Below, piece by piece: positions 8,274-16,450 of a stretch of 64,000 nucleotides of DNA. The notes beneath the pieces were generated by a model. The model did no database searches, had not been told where the DNA came from, and was given only the letters and a program-made list of their open reading frames with translations. The translations under genes were made by a program, and so were the position numbers. Positions within the stretch are counted from its first letter, which is position 1. Each line of letters begins with the position of its first letter. Source of the stretch: Corallincola holothuriorum. GTDB lineage: Bacteria > Pseudomonadota > Gammaproteobacteria > Enterobacterales > Neiellaceae. The DNA lies in contig NZ_QPID01000002.1 of the NCBI RefSeq assembly GCF_003336225.1, positions 1-64,000 on the forward strand, in the 5' to 3' direction.

Positions 8274-8831
8274 TTATTTCTTCCGGCAGTAAGCGGCAAT
8301 CAGGTACATAGATTGACCATTGGCCTTGCCAGAGATCAGCGTTGGATCATCTGCCAAGCTGATACCGCGCACCATGGTGCCTTGCTTAATCACCTGTGAA
8401 GAGCCTTTCACCGGAAGGTCTTTAATCACTGTCACGTTGTCACCTTTTTTCAGTTCGGTGCCATTCACGTCGAGTGTTTTTTCTACCTCTATTAGGCCGG
8501 CATCAGCCCACTTTTTTGTATCTTCTTCTAGATACATCATCTCTAGCAGGTCTTGCGCCCAACCTTCACCAGCGAGGCGATGTAACATGCGGTAGGCCAC
8601 CACTTGTACTGCCGGTACTTGGCTCCACATGCAGTCATTAAGGCAGCGCCAGTGATTCATATCTAACGTGTCACCGTTGATTTCATCGCGGCATTTGATA
8701 CAAGCGGCTACTGTGCTGGCATCACCGATCTGATCGCTACCACTGACCTCCTGTGCCGCCAGATCATTTTCTGCACCACACAGTTCACATTTGTCGCCGC
8801 TACGTTGGCTCAGGGTCTTGCTCAAAGACAT
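8274..8831 (-). CDS. PhnA/YjdM-family zinc-ribbon protein
   Basis: The 185-residue protein belongs to the PhnA (YjdM) family. Despite the historical name it is not shown to take part in phosphonate breakdown in most bacteria. The N-terminus has zinc-ribbon cysteines CELCG (about residues 14-18) and CIKCRDE (about 44-50). Then comes a conserved helix DMNHWRCLNDCMWSQVPAVQV, and a C-terminal beta-barrel domain with DVNGTELKKGDNVTVIKDLPVKGSSQVIKQGT, typical of the family's KOW-like tail. Single-gene transcription unit. Confidence 0.9.
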   Translation of the reverse strand: MSLSKTLSQRSGDKCELCGAENDLAAQEVSGSDQIGDASTVAACIKCRDEINGDTLDMNHWRCLNDCMWSQVPAVQVVAYRMLHRLAGEGWAQDLLEMMYLEEDTKKWADAGLIEVEKTLDVNGTELKKGDNVTVIKDLPVKGSSQVIKQGTMVRGISLADDPTLISGKANGQSMYLIAAYCRKK

Positions 8832-8993
8832 CGGATTAACCTTCTTTCAAATTTGCTGCGGCAAGTATACCTATTCAGCATCATCTTCGCCTGCAGCATT
8901 GCAGGCATAGATCTGAGCCAACGCAAAGCAAAGGGATCTTTTTGTTACCACGGTTCGTATGAGTGAGTAAGGCAAACTTTAAGACGGATAATC

Positions 8994-9569
8994 ATGGGTA
9001 CGTTAGCGTCATTGACTCAAGCAAGCGGCTTCAGAGTATCTGGATTGGGCGACAGACTGCTGGTTAATGTGCTGTGGTTCGATCTATTTTGGCTTACGTG
9101 TGTTGTTGGTCAATCCGCTTGGTTTCCCGCTTCCGTTGCACTACTTGCGTTACACCTTCTGTTGATCAGTGAAAAACTGGTGGAACTCAGGATATGGGCC
9201 GTATTGGGACTGTTTGGCATTGCTGTCGACAGTGGGCTGAGTGTCGCTGGGGTATTTAAATTCGATCATGATGTCGTTATCCCTGTCTGGTTAATTTGTC
9301 TGTGGTTGGGTTTTGTTTCAACGCTGGGGCGCAGTTTAAGACCGCTGATTGCTCGCCGTTGGTTGGCGATGATGACGGGGGCGTTTTTTGGCCCACTCAG
9401 CTATTGGGGGGGGGAGAAACTGGGCGCTGTTGAATTTGGCTTTCCACTATCCACCACGCTGGTATTGCTAGGTTTTTTATGGGCAATACTGTTGCCGTTA
9501 TTACTTCTATTACATGAGTTTTTATCCCGCCCGATTAAATCAACAATGCGCACTGGAGGTTCACCATGA
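8994..9569 (+). CDS. DUF2878 membrane protein
   Basis: The 191-residue integral membrane protein has about six spans. The pattern NVLWFDLFWLTCVVGQ, then GLFGIAVDSGLSVAGVF and FFGPLSYWGGEKLGA, is that of the DUF2878 family. Its end overlaps the next start by ATGA, so the genes are translationally coupled. In related marine bacteria this family travels with a chalcone-isomerase-like and a DUF3833 gene behind a cfa/DUF1365/amine-oxidase cluster linked to fatty-acid modification. Those upstream partners are not here. Function unknown. Confidence 0.85.
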   Translation: MGTLASLTQASGFRVSGLGDRLLVNVLWFDLFWLTCVVGQSAWFPASVALLALHLLLISEKLVELRIWAVLGLFGIAVDSGLSVAGVFKFDHDVVIPVWLICLWLGFVSTLGRSLRPLIARRWLAMMTGAFFGPLSYWGGEKLGAVEFGFPLSTTLVLLGFLWAILLPLLLLLHEFLSRPIKSTMRTGGSP

Positions 9570-10081
9570 AAGGCTTAATGCGTGTGACCAGGATCTTAGC
9601 GCTTGCGATGGCAGCCGTCGCATTGATGTTTGCTCTTCAAGCCAACGCACAGATGATGAATGTGGTTGGCGAAGCAAAATTGAAGGTGATGTTTTGGGAT
9701 GTATATTACTCACGTCTATACAGCCCCAGTGGACGATACGTAGACGGTCAGCGGCCTATCAAGCTTGAGATAGAGTACTTGATGGACATAGATGCCGAAG
9801 ATCTGATCAGCAGGACGAAAGAGGAGTGGAAGCACCTCGGAGTGAATCACCCCAACCAAGTGCTTTGGCTGCAAACCTTGGAAATGATGTGGCCAGATAT
9901 TACAGAGAATGACCGGCTTGCGATCGTTATTGATGATGCTGGCCATAGCTTATTTTTGCTCAACAACACACCCATAGGCAGGGTCGAGGATCCTGACTTT
10001 GGTCAGCACTTTGTTGATATCTGGCTCTCCCCGAATACCAGCAGACCACAACTTCGTTTAGCCTTGTTAGGAGCCGAGTAA
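9566..10081 (+). CDS. Chalcone-isomerase-like periplasmic protein
   Basis: The 171-residue protein has a signal peptide cut after QANA (about residue 28). The rest fits the bacterial chalcone isomerase-like domain: GEAKLKVMFWDVYYSRLYSP, KLEIEYLMDIDAEDLISRTKEEW, DRLAIVIDDAG, FVDIWLSPNTSRPQLR. In bacteria this fold is not shown to isomerise chalcones; fatty-acid binding is a reasonable guess from the fold. It is the middle gene of a tightly coupled three-gene operon, overlapping the flanking genes by 4 and 1 bases. Confidence 0.87.
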   Translation: MKGLMRVTRILALAMAAVALMFALQANAQMMNVVGEAKLKVMFWDVYYSRLYSPSGRYVDGQRPIKLEIEYLMDIDAEDLISRTKEEWKHLGVNHPNQVLWLQTLEMMWPDITENDRLAIVIDDAGHSLFLLNNTPIGRVEDPDFGQHFVDIWLSPNTSRPQLRLALLGAE

Positions 10082-10674
10082 TGGCTAATAGATTGCCAAT
10101 TTTGTTGTTGGCTGTGTTGTTGCTGTCAGCCTGCTCCACCGATGTTGAAGAGTATCGCGGCAGTACGCCAGCATTTCAGTTAGAAAGCTATTTTGATGGT
10201 GATCTTATTGCTTATGGCATGGTGCAAGATTACAGCAACAAATTGACCCGACGCTTCTGTGTCGAAATAAATGGTGTTTGGCAGCGCGAGGATGGCGTAC
10301 TGCGCGGAATCATTGATGAGGATTTTTTCTTTGATGATGGTGAGCAGAGCAAACGGATCTGGCATCTGGTACGCCATACTGATGATCAGGGATCCCACCA
10401 CTACACAGGCAATGCCGCTGATGTGGTGGGGGAGGCATCTGGACGAGCGGAGGGCTCGGTTTTTCATTGGCAGTATGAACTGCTGGTGCCGATCAAAGAT
10501 GACGATGGCAGTGTTACCGAGTATCAGATAAAGGTAGATGATTGGATGTATCTGATGGATGAGAGGCGCCTGTTTAATCGTAGCGAACTGATTAAATTTG
10601 GTCTCACTGTGGGCCAGGTAACGCTGTTTTTCGAAAAGCGAGAGGGCGTTAACAGCTGTGCTATGGCGGCATAA
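10081..10674 (+). CDS. DUF3833 lipoprotein
   Basis: The 197-residue protein begins with a lipoprotein signal ending LLLSAC (Cys at about residue 18). The mature part matches the DUF3833 pattern: FQLESYFDGDLIAYGMVQD, RRFCVEINGVW, EDFFFDDGE, W-YDDWMYLMDE-like end (DDWMYLMDERRLFNRSE) and KFGLTVGQVTLFFEK. It is probably outer-membrane anchored. It is last in the DUF2878 operon and starts at the TAATG junction. The conserved co-occurrence suggests it works with the chalcone-isomerase-like protein in the envelope; the reaction is unknown. Confidence 0.87.
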   Translation: MANRLPILLLAVLLLSACSTDVEEYRGSTPAFQLESYFDGDLIAYGMVQDYSNKLTRRFCVEINGVWQREDGVLRGIIDEDFFFDDGEQSKRIWHLVRHTDDQGSHHYTGNAADVVGEASGRAEGSVFHWQYELLVPIKDDDGSVTEYQIKVDDWMYLMDERRLFNRSELIKFGLTVGQVTLFFEKREGVNSCAMAA

Positions 10675-10702
10675 AAAAACCGCCCATGGAAAGAGCGGTT
10701 TT
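10675..10702. terminator. Bidirectional terminator between convergent genes
   Basis: A stem aaaaccgc / gcggtttt lies directly after the DUF3833 stop codon and 20 bases beyond the stop of the convergent PEP-CTERM gene. T residues follow on the plus strand and a run of seven T on the minus strand. Confidence 0.8.
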
Positions 10703-10723
10703 CTGATTGTTTCGTTACAAGCG

Positions 10724-11323
10724 TTATTTGCGACCGCGTGCAGCCCTTACACCGGCCAAGCCAATCAACATCAAGCCTATTGTCAACGGGGCGGGTACAT
10801 CAGCCTGCGAGAGGGTGGAGAAGGTATATGTTTCACCGTCATATAACGCGTTGAAACCCAAGCTAAGGGACGTTGGCGTGTAGTCGAGCGTTGCTAGATG
10901 GCTATTGTTGCCGCCCCAATCGCATGAACTTCCAGTGGAAGAGCATGTGTAATCGGTTAGGATAACCTCATCAACAGCGACTAAATCCCATAGTGAGATC
11001 ATCAGCAAATCATTGCCAGAGGAAACATTCCCGTCACCGTTGCGGGTACTTTCTGTGATTGATACCGAGAAAGAGGTGTCGGCGATGTCGACACTGATAC
11101 TCCAGACTTGATTGAATACGTCGGTCATGACTCCTTCAAACTCGACGCCGGCATCGACAATGGCGGGAGAGGAGAATTGGGTTGTGATTGTTTGGTTTCC
11201 TGTGCTTAAAGCACCTTCGACGCTGTCACCCATCAGTCCGGCATTTGCGCCGAACGACAGTGATGTTGCAGAGATAATAGCCGTTGTTTTTAACCAGCTT
11301 TGCAGTGTTTTAATTGAGAACAT
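10724..11323 (-). CDS. PEP-CTERM-type exported protein
   Basis: The 199-residue protein has a signal peptide ending FGANA (about residue 28), a low-complexity Ser/Thr-rich body, two cysteines (CSSTGSSC), and a C-terminal sorting signal: VPAPLT, a hydrophobic stretch IGLMLIGLAGV, then the basic tail RAARGRK. This is the PEP-CTERM plan recognised by exosortase/EpsH, a system tied to exopolysaccharide in other bacteria. No exosortase gene is in the window. The body has no recognised fold. It is a single-gene unit. Confidence 0.82.
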   Translation of the reverse strand: MFSIKTLQSWLKTTAIISATSLSFGANAGLMGDSVEGALSTGNQTITTQFSSPAIVDAGVEFEGVMTDVFNQVWSISVDIADTSFSVSITESTRNGDGNVSSGNDLLMISLWDLVAVDEVILTDYTCSSTGSSCDWGGNNSHLATLDYTPTSLSLGFNALYDGETYTFSTLSQADVPAPLTIGLMLIGLAGVRAARGRK

Positions 11324-11545
11324 AGTACTTCCTTAGCTTCGGACTATAGGTTTTTTTATTGTTGTTGTCGCTACGAAGCAGGAACTATTCCACTAAATTA
11401 ACTATTAACTCATCTGTTTGAATTTATATGTTTTTTTTATGAATAAAGCCCTTTTATTTGTGTGGTTTTTTTGGTTCCCGTGTAAATAAACCCGACTCCT
11501 ATTTTTGCATAACGAATCGATTGCATCCTGCTACCTAGGGCGCGG

Positions 11546-12136
11546 CTATGCTGGCAAATACCGCGTCAGCAGATCATCGATCAGTGCTTTACCGCTGATG
11601 GCTGGTGTCGCAAACAGTTTATCCTCCAAGGTGAGATGCACGATGCCGTGAACACTGGCCCACACCGTGCGTATTTTTAGCTGTATCTCTGTGGTTGAGG
11701 CGTCTGGATAAAGCGGCAGCATGCACTCTTCAACCAAGGCAAGCAGGCGGTCAATACGTTGTTGCTGCCAATCGGGCAGGGTTTCTCCTTCGGCTAATCG
11801 ATGCTCAAACACTAAACGCCACCGATGAGGGTGCTGCTGCGCAAACGCCAGATACTGTTCTGCCATCGCCCGCAGTTTATCTTTTGCCGTCGAGGCTTGG
11901 TCCATTGCGGCGGACAAGTCACCGCTCATCTCATCCATGGTATGGCCGTTCAATGCCAACAGTAGATATGAATAACTGCCAAACAGGTTGATCAGCGTGC
12001 CGGCAGAATAGCCCACCAGTTTCGCGGCCTGACGCAAACTTAAGTCGGCAGCGGGTTGTTGTTCAAGGAAGGCTGTCACTGTGGTGAGTGTCAGTGCGCG
12101 GAGTTGCTCGGGACTGTGATCGTTTCGTCTGGCCAT
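11546..12136 (-). CDS. TetR-family regulator of the divergent VIT-vWA operon
   Basis: The 196-residue repressor type has an N-terminal helix-turn-helix (DLSLRQAAKLVGYSAGTLINLFGSYSYLL, about residues 35-63) and an all-helical ligand domain of the WHG (TetR_C_33) type. It is divergent from the VIT-vWA gene. Three copies of a ttgaac-N3-gttcaa site lie in the 148-base gap, one of them directly at its own start, so it most likely represses itself and the divergent operon. No Shine-Dalgarno is visible before the ATG; the operator-like site covers that position. Confidence 0.9.
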   Translation of the reverse strand: MARRNDHSPEQLRALTLTTVTAFLEQQPAADLSLRQAAKLVGYSAGTLINLFGSYSYLLLALNGHTMDEMSGDLSAAMDQASTAKDKLRAMAEQYLAFAQQHPHRWRLVFEHRLAEGETLPDWQQQRIDRLLALVEECMLPLYPDASTTEIQLKIRTVWASVHGIVHLTLEDKLFATPAISGKALIDDLLTRYLPA

Positions 12137-12138
12137 AA

Positions 12139-12153
12139 TTGAACAGTGTTAAA
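12139..12153. promoter_or_regulatory. TetR-type operator 1 (imperfect), at the regulator start
   Basis: ttgaac-agt-gttaaa: the left half-site is identical to operators 2 and 3, and the right half differs at one base. It lies 3 bases upstream of the regulator ATG, a position suited to autorepression. Confidence 0.65.
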
Positions 12154-12189
12154 AATAATTGACTTTGCTATCGGATTCGCTCTATCTTA

Positions 12190-12206
12190 ATTGAACGCTG
12201 TTCAAT
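12190..12206. promoter_or_regulatory. TetR-type operator 2
   Basis: attgaac-gct-gttcaat: 7-bp perfect inverted arms with a 3-base centre, in the middle of the divergent intergenic region. Confidence 0.85.
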
Positions 12207-12253
12207 ATCAATCATTAGATGGTGTTGTAACCGCGTTTTTTAACGGACTTATT

Positions 12254-12268
12254 TTGAACGCTGTTCAA
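12254..12268. promoter_or_regulatory. TetR-type operator 3
   Basis: ttgaac-gct-gttcaa: the core and the 3-base centre are identical to operator 2, 63 bases further on (close to six helical turns). It ends 16 bases before the VIT-vWA start, so binding there would block transcription of that gene. Confidence 0.85.
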
Positions 12269-12284
12269 TTAGATCGAGGATCCG

Positions 12285-14333
12285 ATGATGAAACAATCTT
12301 TGAAGCAACTAAAACGAATAATCAGCGCGGCGGTGTTACTGCTGACAGGTATTGCCGGTGCGACACAAGCCGCAGGGTTGATGACACCGATAAACAGTGG
12401 TCAGAGCGAATTGACGCTGCAGGACCACAAAGTGAAAGTCACCATTGCTGATGGCTTTGCTACCACCACAGTGGAGCAGGTTTTTGCCAATCCCCATGCC
12501 CAGGATTTGGAAGCGATATATAGCTTTCCTGTGCCCAGTCGCGCATCCGTTGGAGAGTTCACTTACTGGATCGATGGCGCGCCAGTACACGGTGAAGTGG
12601 TTGAAAAGCAAAAGGCCCGAGATATCTATGAGCAGGAAAAGCAGCAGGGTAACCACGTTGCCTTAACTGAGCAGGAAAGCTATCAGCGTTTCGAGATCCG
12701 AGTATTTCCGGTTAAGGCGCAAAATAGCGTAAAAATACGATTGGTTTATCTGCAGCCAATAGAGGTTGACCACGGTGTTGGTCGATTTCTCTACCCACTC
12801 GAGAGCGGCGGTGTCGATGAAGCACAGAAGGCGTTTTGGAGTACTGATCCGGTAGTCAAAGGGCAGTTTTCTTTTGAGTTGGAGTTGAAAAGTGGCTTCC
12901 CGGTTGAGGCGTTGCGCTTCCCTAAGCATGCGCAGTTCCAGCTTGAACAACTTGGCCCGCAACACTGGCGTGCCCACTATGACAGTCGTGCAGAAATAGC
13001 GGAAGACGGCAGTGCCAGTCATTTCTCTCTAGATGAAGATATTTTACTGTACTGGCGTTTACAGCAAGGGTTGCCAGGTGCTGTCGAGCTGGTCAGCTAC
13101 AAGCCAGATGCGAAAAGCCAGGGTACCTTTATGCTGACACTGACCCCATCAGATGACTTGCAGCCACTGAACAGCGGGCGTGACTGGGTATTGATCCTCG
13201 ACATGTCTGGCTCAATGAGCGGCAAATACCAAACACTGATTGAAGGCGTACGCCGTGGTTTTGAAAAATTTGGCCCTGAAGATCGGGTTCGTATTGTGCT
13301 GTTTAATAACAGCTCGGAAGATTTCAGTGGCGGCTACGTCAACGCGACACCAGCTAACTTAGATGACTTGGCGAACCGTTTAGCGGCGCGCAGTCCCGGT
13401 GGCGGCACTAACCTCATGGCCGGTCTGAAAATGGGTATCAAATCTTTGGATGCCGACCGCACTACCGGGATCTGGTTAGTCACTGATGGTGTTGCCAATG
13501 TTGGTGAAACCCAGCAGAAAAAGTTCCTTGAAGTTATCAAAGATAAAGATCTGCGTTTGTTTACCATGATTCTGGGCAATGAAGCGAATCGCCCACTGCT
13601 TGATGCGCTAGCTAAACGCAGTAACGGCTTTGCGCTGGAGGTCTCTAACGCTGACGACATCATGGGGCAATTGACCCTGGCCGCCAGTAAGGTAAATCAC
13701 CAAGCATTGCATGATATCGAAGTGGAAGTGGACGGCGTAAAGGTTGGCGACTTACAGCCAGCCACCATTGGCAGTTTGTATCGCGGTCAGCAGTTGCAAC
13801 TGTTTGGTCACTACTGGAAAGGCGGTGACGTGAAAGTGACGGTGAAAGCCAAACGTGGTGGTCAACCAATCTCTTACCGTACCCAATTCAAGCTGCCTGA
13901 GCAGTCAACCGAACTCCCTGAAATCGAACGTTTGTGGGCGTTTGCGCAAATTGATGAGCTGATGGCAGAACAACGTGATTTCGGTGAAGACGCCGACCGG
14001 AAAGATGCTGTGGTAGATCTGGCGAAACAGTACGGCTTAGTGACTGAATACACCTCGATGCTGGTATTAGAGGCGGATCGCTTTGCCGAACACGGGATTG
14101 AGCAAAAAAATGCTCAGCGCATTGCGACCGAGCAAAAAGCCCGTGAAATAAGAAAATCGCAGCCGGTGGTTGATCGCCAGGTGGATAAGCAAAACCCGCA
14201 ATACAACAAGCCCCGCTCAGGCTTTAGCGGTGGCGGTGGCAGCATGGGCTGGAGTGGGTTGACGTTGTTACTGCTTGTTGTCGTTGGACGCCAGTTTGTT
14301 GGTATGCGTCGCCGTATGGCTCAGGGGAGCTAA
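12285..14333 (+). CDS. VIT + von Willebrand A surface protein with GlyGly-CTERM-like tail
   Basis: The 682-residue exported protein has a signal peptide ending ATQAAG (about residue 30). A vault/inter-alpha-trypsin (VIT) domain follows at about residues 30-165 (QVFANPHAQDLEAIYSFPVP, QKARDIYEQEKQQG). A vWA domain at about 298-480 has an intact metal site (DMSGSMS at residue 306, and later TDG). It resembles the marine proteobacterial sortase-target family, but no LPxTG motif is present. Instead the tail reads SGGGGSMGW, a hydrophobic stretch, then RRR, like the GlyGly-CTERM signal handled by rhombosortase. Neither a sortase nor a rhomboid gene is next to it. Controlled by the divergent TetR protein. 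Confidence 0.88.
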   Translation: MMKQSLKQLKRIISAAVLLLTGIAGATQAAGLMTPINSGQSELTLQDHKVKVTIADGFATTTVEQVFANPHAQDLEAIYSFPVPSRASVGEFTYWIDGAPVHGEVVEKQKARDIYEQEKQQGNHVALTEQESYQRFEIRVFPVKAQNSVKIRLVYLQPIEVDHGVGRFLYPLESGGVDEAQKAFWSTDPVVKGQFSFELELKSGFPVEALRFPKHAQFQLEQLGPQHWRAHYDSRAEIAEDGSASHFSLDEDILLYWRLQQGLPGAVELVSYKPDAKSQGTFMLTLTPSDDLQPLNSGRDWVLILDMSGSMSGKYQTLIEGVRRGFEKFGPEDRVRIVLFNNSSEDFSGGYVNATPANLDDLANRLAARSPGGGTNLMAGLKMGIKSLDADRTTGIWLVTDGVANVGETQQKKFLEVIKDKDLRLFTMILGNEANRPLLDALAKRSNGFALEVSNADDIMGQLTLAASKVNHQALHDIEVEVDGVKVGDLQPATIGSLYRGQQLQLFGHYWKGGDVKVTVKAKRGGQPISYRTQFKLPEQSTELPEIERLWAFAQIDELMAEQRDFGEDADRKDAVVDLAKQYGLVTEYTSMLVLEADRFAEHGIEQKNAQRIATEQKAREIRKSQPVVDRQVDKQNPQYNKPRSGFSGGGGSMGWSGLTLLLLVVVGRQFVGMRRRMAQGS

Positions 14334-14339
14334 TCGACA

Positions 14340-15137
14340 ATGGTTTCATGCTGTAGATTTTTAGTGAGCACGATATTGGTGGCCCTGTTAGGAGGCGGGG
14401 CCACTGCCCTTTTCGCTGCCCAAGAACGAGCCATTCAAGTGACCAAATTTTGGCGAGAGGGAGGGGGCGTGACAGTACCTACGTTATTAAACAAACCGGC
14501 CGATTGCGTGGTGCTACTGCATGGCCTGGGTAAATCATCATGGTCGATGTGGTGGCTACAACAGCAATTAAGCGCAGATTATCGAGTGATTAATCAGAGC
14601 TATCCATCCTTGAGTCAACCGATTGAGCAGCTATCTGAACCAACTGTCAGCGCCGCGATCAGCCAATGCCAAGGGGATCAATATCGTCAGATCCACTTTG
14701 TCACTCATTCGATGGGAGGAATTCTGTTACGGCATTACCTGTCAGAGCACAAGATTGAAAATTTGGGACGTGTGGTGATGTTAGGGCCACCCAATCAGGG
14801 CAGTGAAGTGATCGACCATCTAGCTGATGTTCCGCGCGTCCTGGCGTTGTTAGGGCCGGCTGCAAGGCAGTTAACTACTCAGGGGGCAGGCATCACACAC
14901 TCGTTAGGTGCTGTCAATTATGAGGTGGGAGTTATTGCGGGCGATCGCAGTATCAATCCATTGCTATCGCGCTGGTTGCCCGGTAGTGACGACGGTAAGG
15001 TTTCTATTGAACGAACGAAAGTGACAGGCATGCAAGATTTCATCGTTGTCCCTGTTTCGCATCCTATGTTGATGTGGCGGCCAATGGTGGTTGAGCAAGT
15101 GAAAAGGTTTCTTACAACAGGGAGCTTTTCGACTTGA
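14340..15137 (+). CDS. Exported alpha/beta hydrolase (lipase/PGAP1-like)
   Basis: The 265-residue protein has an N-terminal signal sequence (hydrophobic to about residue 27, ending LFAAQ). The alpha/beta hydrolase core shows the oxyanion segment VVLLHGLGKSSWSMWWL, the nucleophile elbow THSMGG (Ser in place of the more common GxSxG first Gly), LGPPNQGSEV after it, and a late SHPMLMW with the likely catalytic His. It starts 6 bases after the VIT-vWA stop and so belongs to the same TetR-controlled operon. Substrate unknown; a lipid or ester at the cell envelope is a guess. Confidence 0.85.
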   Translation: MVSCCRFLVSTILVALLGGGATALFAAQERAIQVTKFWREGGGVTVPTLLNKPADCVVLLHGLGKSSWSMWWLQQQLSADYRVINQSYPSLSQPIEQLSEPTVSAAISQCQGDQYRQIHFVTHSMGGILLRHYLSEHKIENLGRVVMLGPPNQGSEVIDHLADVPRVLALLGPAARQLTTQGAGITHSLGAVNYEVGVIAGDRSINPLLSRWLPGSDDGKVSIERTKVTGMQDFIVVPVSHPMLMWRPMVVEQVKRFLTTGSFST

Positions 15138-15190
15138 GCCGGGTGAGTTTACTAGCCTGTCGCATAAGTCTTGGCGGCTTCAAGTAGAGC

Positions 15191-15236
15191 GCGGGCTTAA
15201 CGACCTAGGCTGGAGCCCTATATTTCCTAAGCCCGC
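15191..15236. repeat. Inverted repeat between hydrolase and acetyltransferase genes
   Basis: A 9-bp arm gcgggctta pairs with taagcccgc across 28 bases that contain a smaller hairpin. It could end the upstream operon, but no T-run follows. Confidence 0.45.
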
Positions 15237-15308
15237 AAGTTGCAAAATCAGGTCTTAGCTCGACTCCCAATCGATAAAACGCAACAATAGCGATGTATTG
15301 CACTTTGT

Positions 15309-15890
15309 ATGGGTTTAACGACCCCGAGATATCAATTTATGGACGTGCTCCCAAGTGAACGCCTGACATTTTCTTTGATGGATGCATCCGATGCGCCACT
15401 GATGTTTGAGCTGGACCAAGATCCAGAAGTGATGCACTTCATCTCGGGCGGGAAGACAACCTCTTATGACGATGTATTGCAGGTGTTTTTGCCGCGCCTG
15501 GCCCAGTATCGTAATCCAACAAAAGGCTGGGGGTTGTGGAAGGTTGTTGAATCGGCAAGCGATGAATTTATTGGTTGGGTACTGGTGCGGCCGATGGCGT
15601 TCTTTTCTGCCGACCGTGATGACAGCGACTTAGAGTTGGGTTGGCGCTTTAAGCGCGCTGCCTGGGGTAAGGGGTATGCCACTGAAGCGGCGAGACAGAT
15701 CATGATGACAATCTCGCAGACGACAGCTGTGACTAAGTTCAGTGCCTTAGCGGTAGAAGATAATCATGCTTCCATCAATATCATGACCAAGCTCGGCATG
15801 AGGTTCGAGAAGAAAGCTCTGCATAAAGATCCATTGGGGGATATGGACGTGGTGTATTACCGGCTGAACATGAATAAGAGCACAGATTAA
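15309..15890 (+). CDS. GNAT acetyltransferase (RimJ/RimL-like)
   Basis: The protein is up to 193 residues; a start at 15339 (MDVLPSERLTF) fits the family better than the first ATG, and neither has a clear Shine-Dalgarno. The RimJ/RimL-type order is seen: SERLTFSLMDASDAP, PEVMHFI, GWVLVRP, LELGWRFKRAAWGKGYATEAA (acetyl-CoA loop) and ALAVEDNHASINIMTKLGMRFE. It likely acetylates a small molecule or a protein N-terminus. It overlaps arfB at TAATG, so the two are translationally coupled. Confidence 0.88.
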   Translation: MGLTTPRYQFMDVLPSERLTFSLMDASDAPLMFELDQDPEVMHFISGGKTTSYDDVLQVFLPRLAQYRNPTKGWGLWKVVESASDEFIGWVLVRPMAFFSADRDDSDLELGWRFKRAAWGKGYATEAARQIMMTISQTTAVTKFSALAVEDNHASINIMTKLGMRFEKKALHKDPLGDMDVVYYRLNMNKSTD

Positions 15891-16303
15891 TGCTAGAAAT
15901 TTCCAGTAGTGTCACCCTCGCCGAGTGGGAAATTGAGCTTACCGCGATCCGTGCCCAAGGCGCGGGTGGCCAGAACGTCAATAAAGTCTCCAGTGCCATT
16001 CATCTGCGTTTTGATATTAAGCGTTCCACCCTGCCAGCTTTTTACAAGGAGCGCCTGCTCAACCTAAAAGACCATAGGATCACCAAAGAGGGGGTGATCG
16101 TAATTAAGGCGCAACAGTATCGAACGCAGGAGATGAATCGTGATGATGCGCTGCAGCGACTTAAAGCGTTGATCTTATCTGCGACGGTACAGCAGAAGAC
16201 CCGACGTCCTACGAAACCCACTCGTGGATCCCAACGCCGCCGTATGGATAAGAAGACGCTCCACGGTAAAACCAAGCAGCTGCGGGGTAAGGTGGATCAT
16301 TGA
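15890..16303 (+). CDS. arfB: Alternative ribosome-rescue factor ArfB
   Basis: The 137-residue peptidyl-tRNA hydrolase frees stalled ribosomes. The catalytic GGQ is in RAQGAGGQNVNKVSSAIHLRFD (about residues 21-42), the typical class-I release-factor signature. The long basic C-terminal tail (KPTRGSQRRRMDKKTLHGKTKQLRGK), which enters the empty mRNA channel, is complete. Length is like Escherichia YaeJ (140 residues). It is coupled to the upstream acetyltransferase gene. Confidence 0.95.
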   Translation: MLEISSSVTLAEWEIELTAIRAQGAGGQNVNKVSSAIHLRFDIKRSTLPAFYKERLLNLKDHRITKEGVIVIKAQQYRTQEMNRDDALQRLKALILSATVQQKTRRPTKPTRGSQRRRMDKKTLHGKTKQLRGKVDH

Positions 16304-16419
16304 GTATCGCTTTGTACGCCTGATTTTGGTTATAAGTTAGTCTCATTCAGTGTAACCCGTTCCCCTCTGTTAATGTCTACCACCCTATCCTTAGAATTCA
16401 ATCAATCCATTATGTACGG

Positions 16420-16449
16420 ATGAAAATTTCTATAAAAAAGGATTTTCAT
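16420..16449 (+). promoter_or_regulatory. Hairpin with the Shine-Dalgarno in its loop
   Basis: The 8-bp arms atgaaaat and attttcat are perfectly complementary and flank a 14-base loop that holds the aaaaaagg ribosome site of the MACPF gene. The 3' arm ends one base before the ATG. This is a possible translation-control element; the stem is A/T-rich and would melt easily. Confidence 0.5.
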
Positions 16450-16450
16450 A

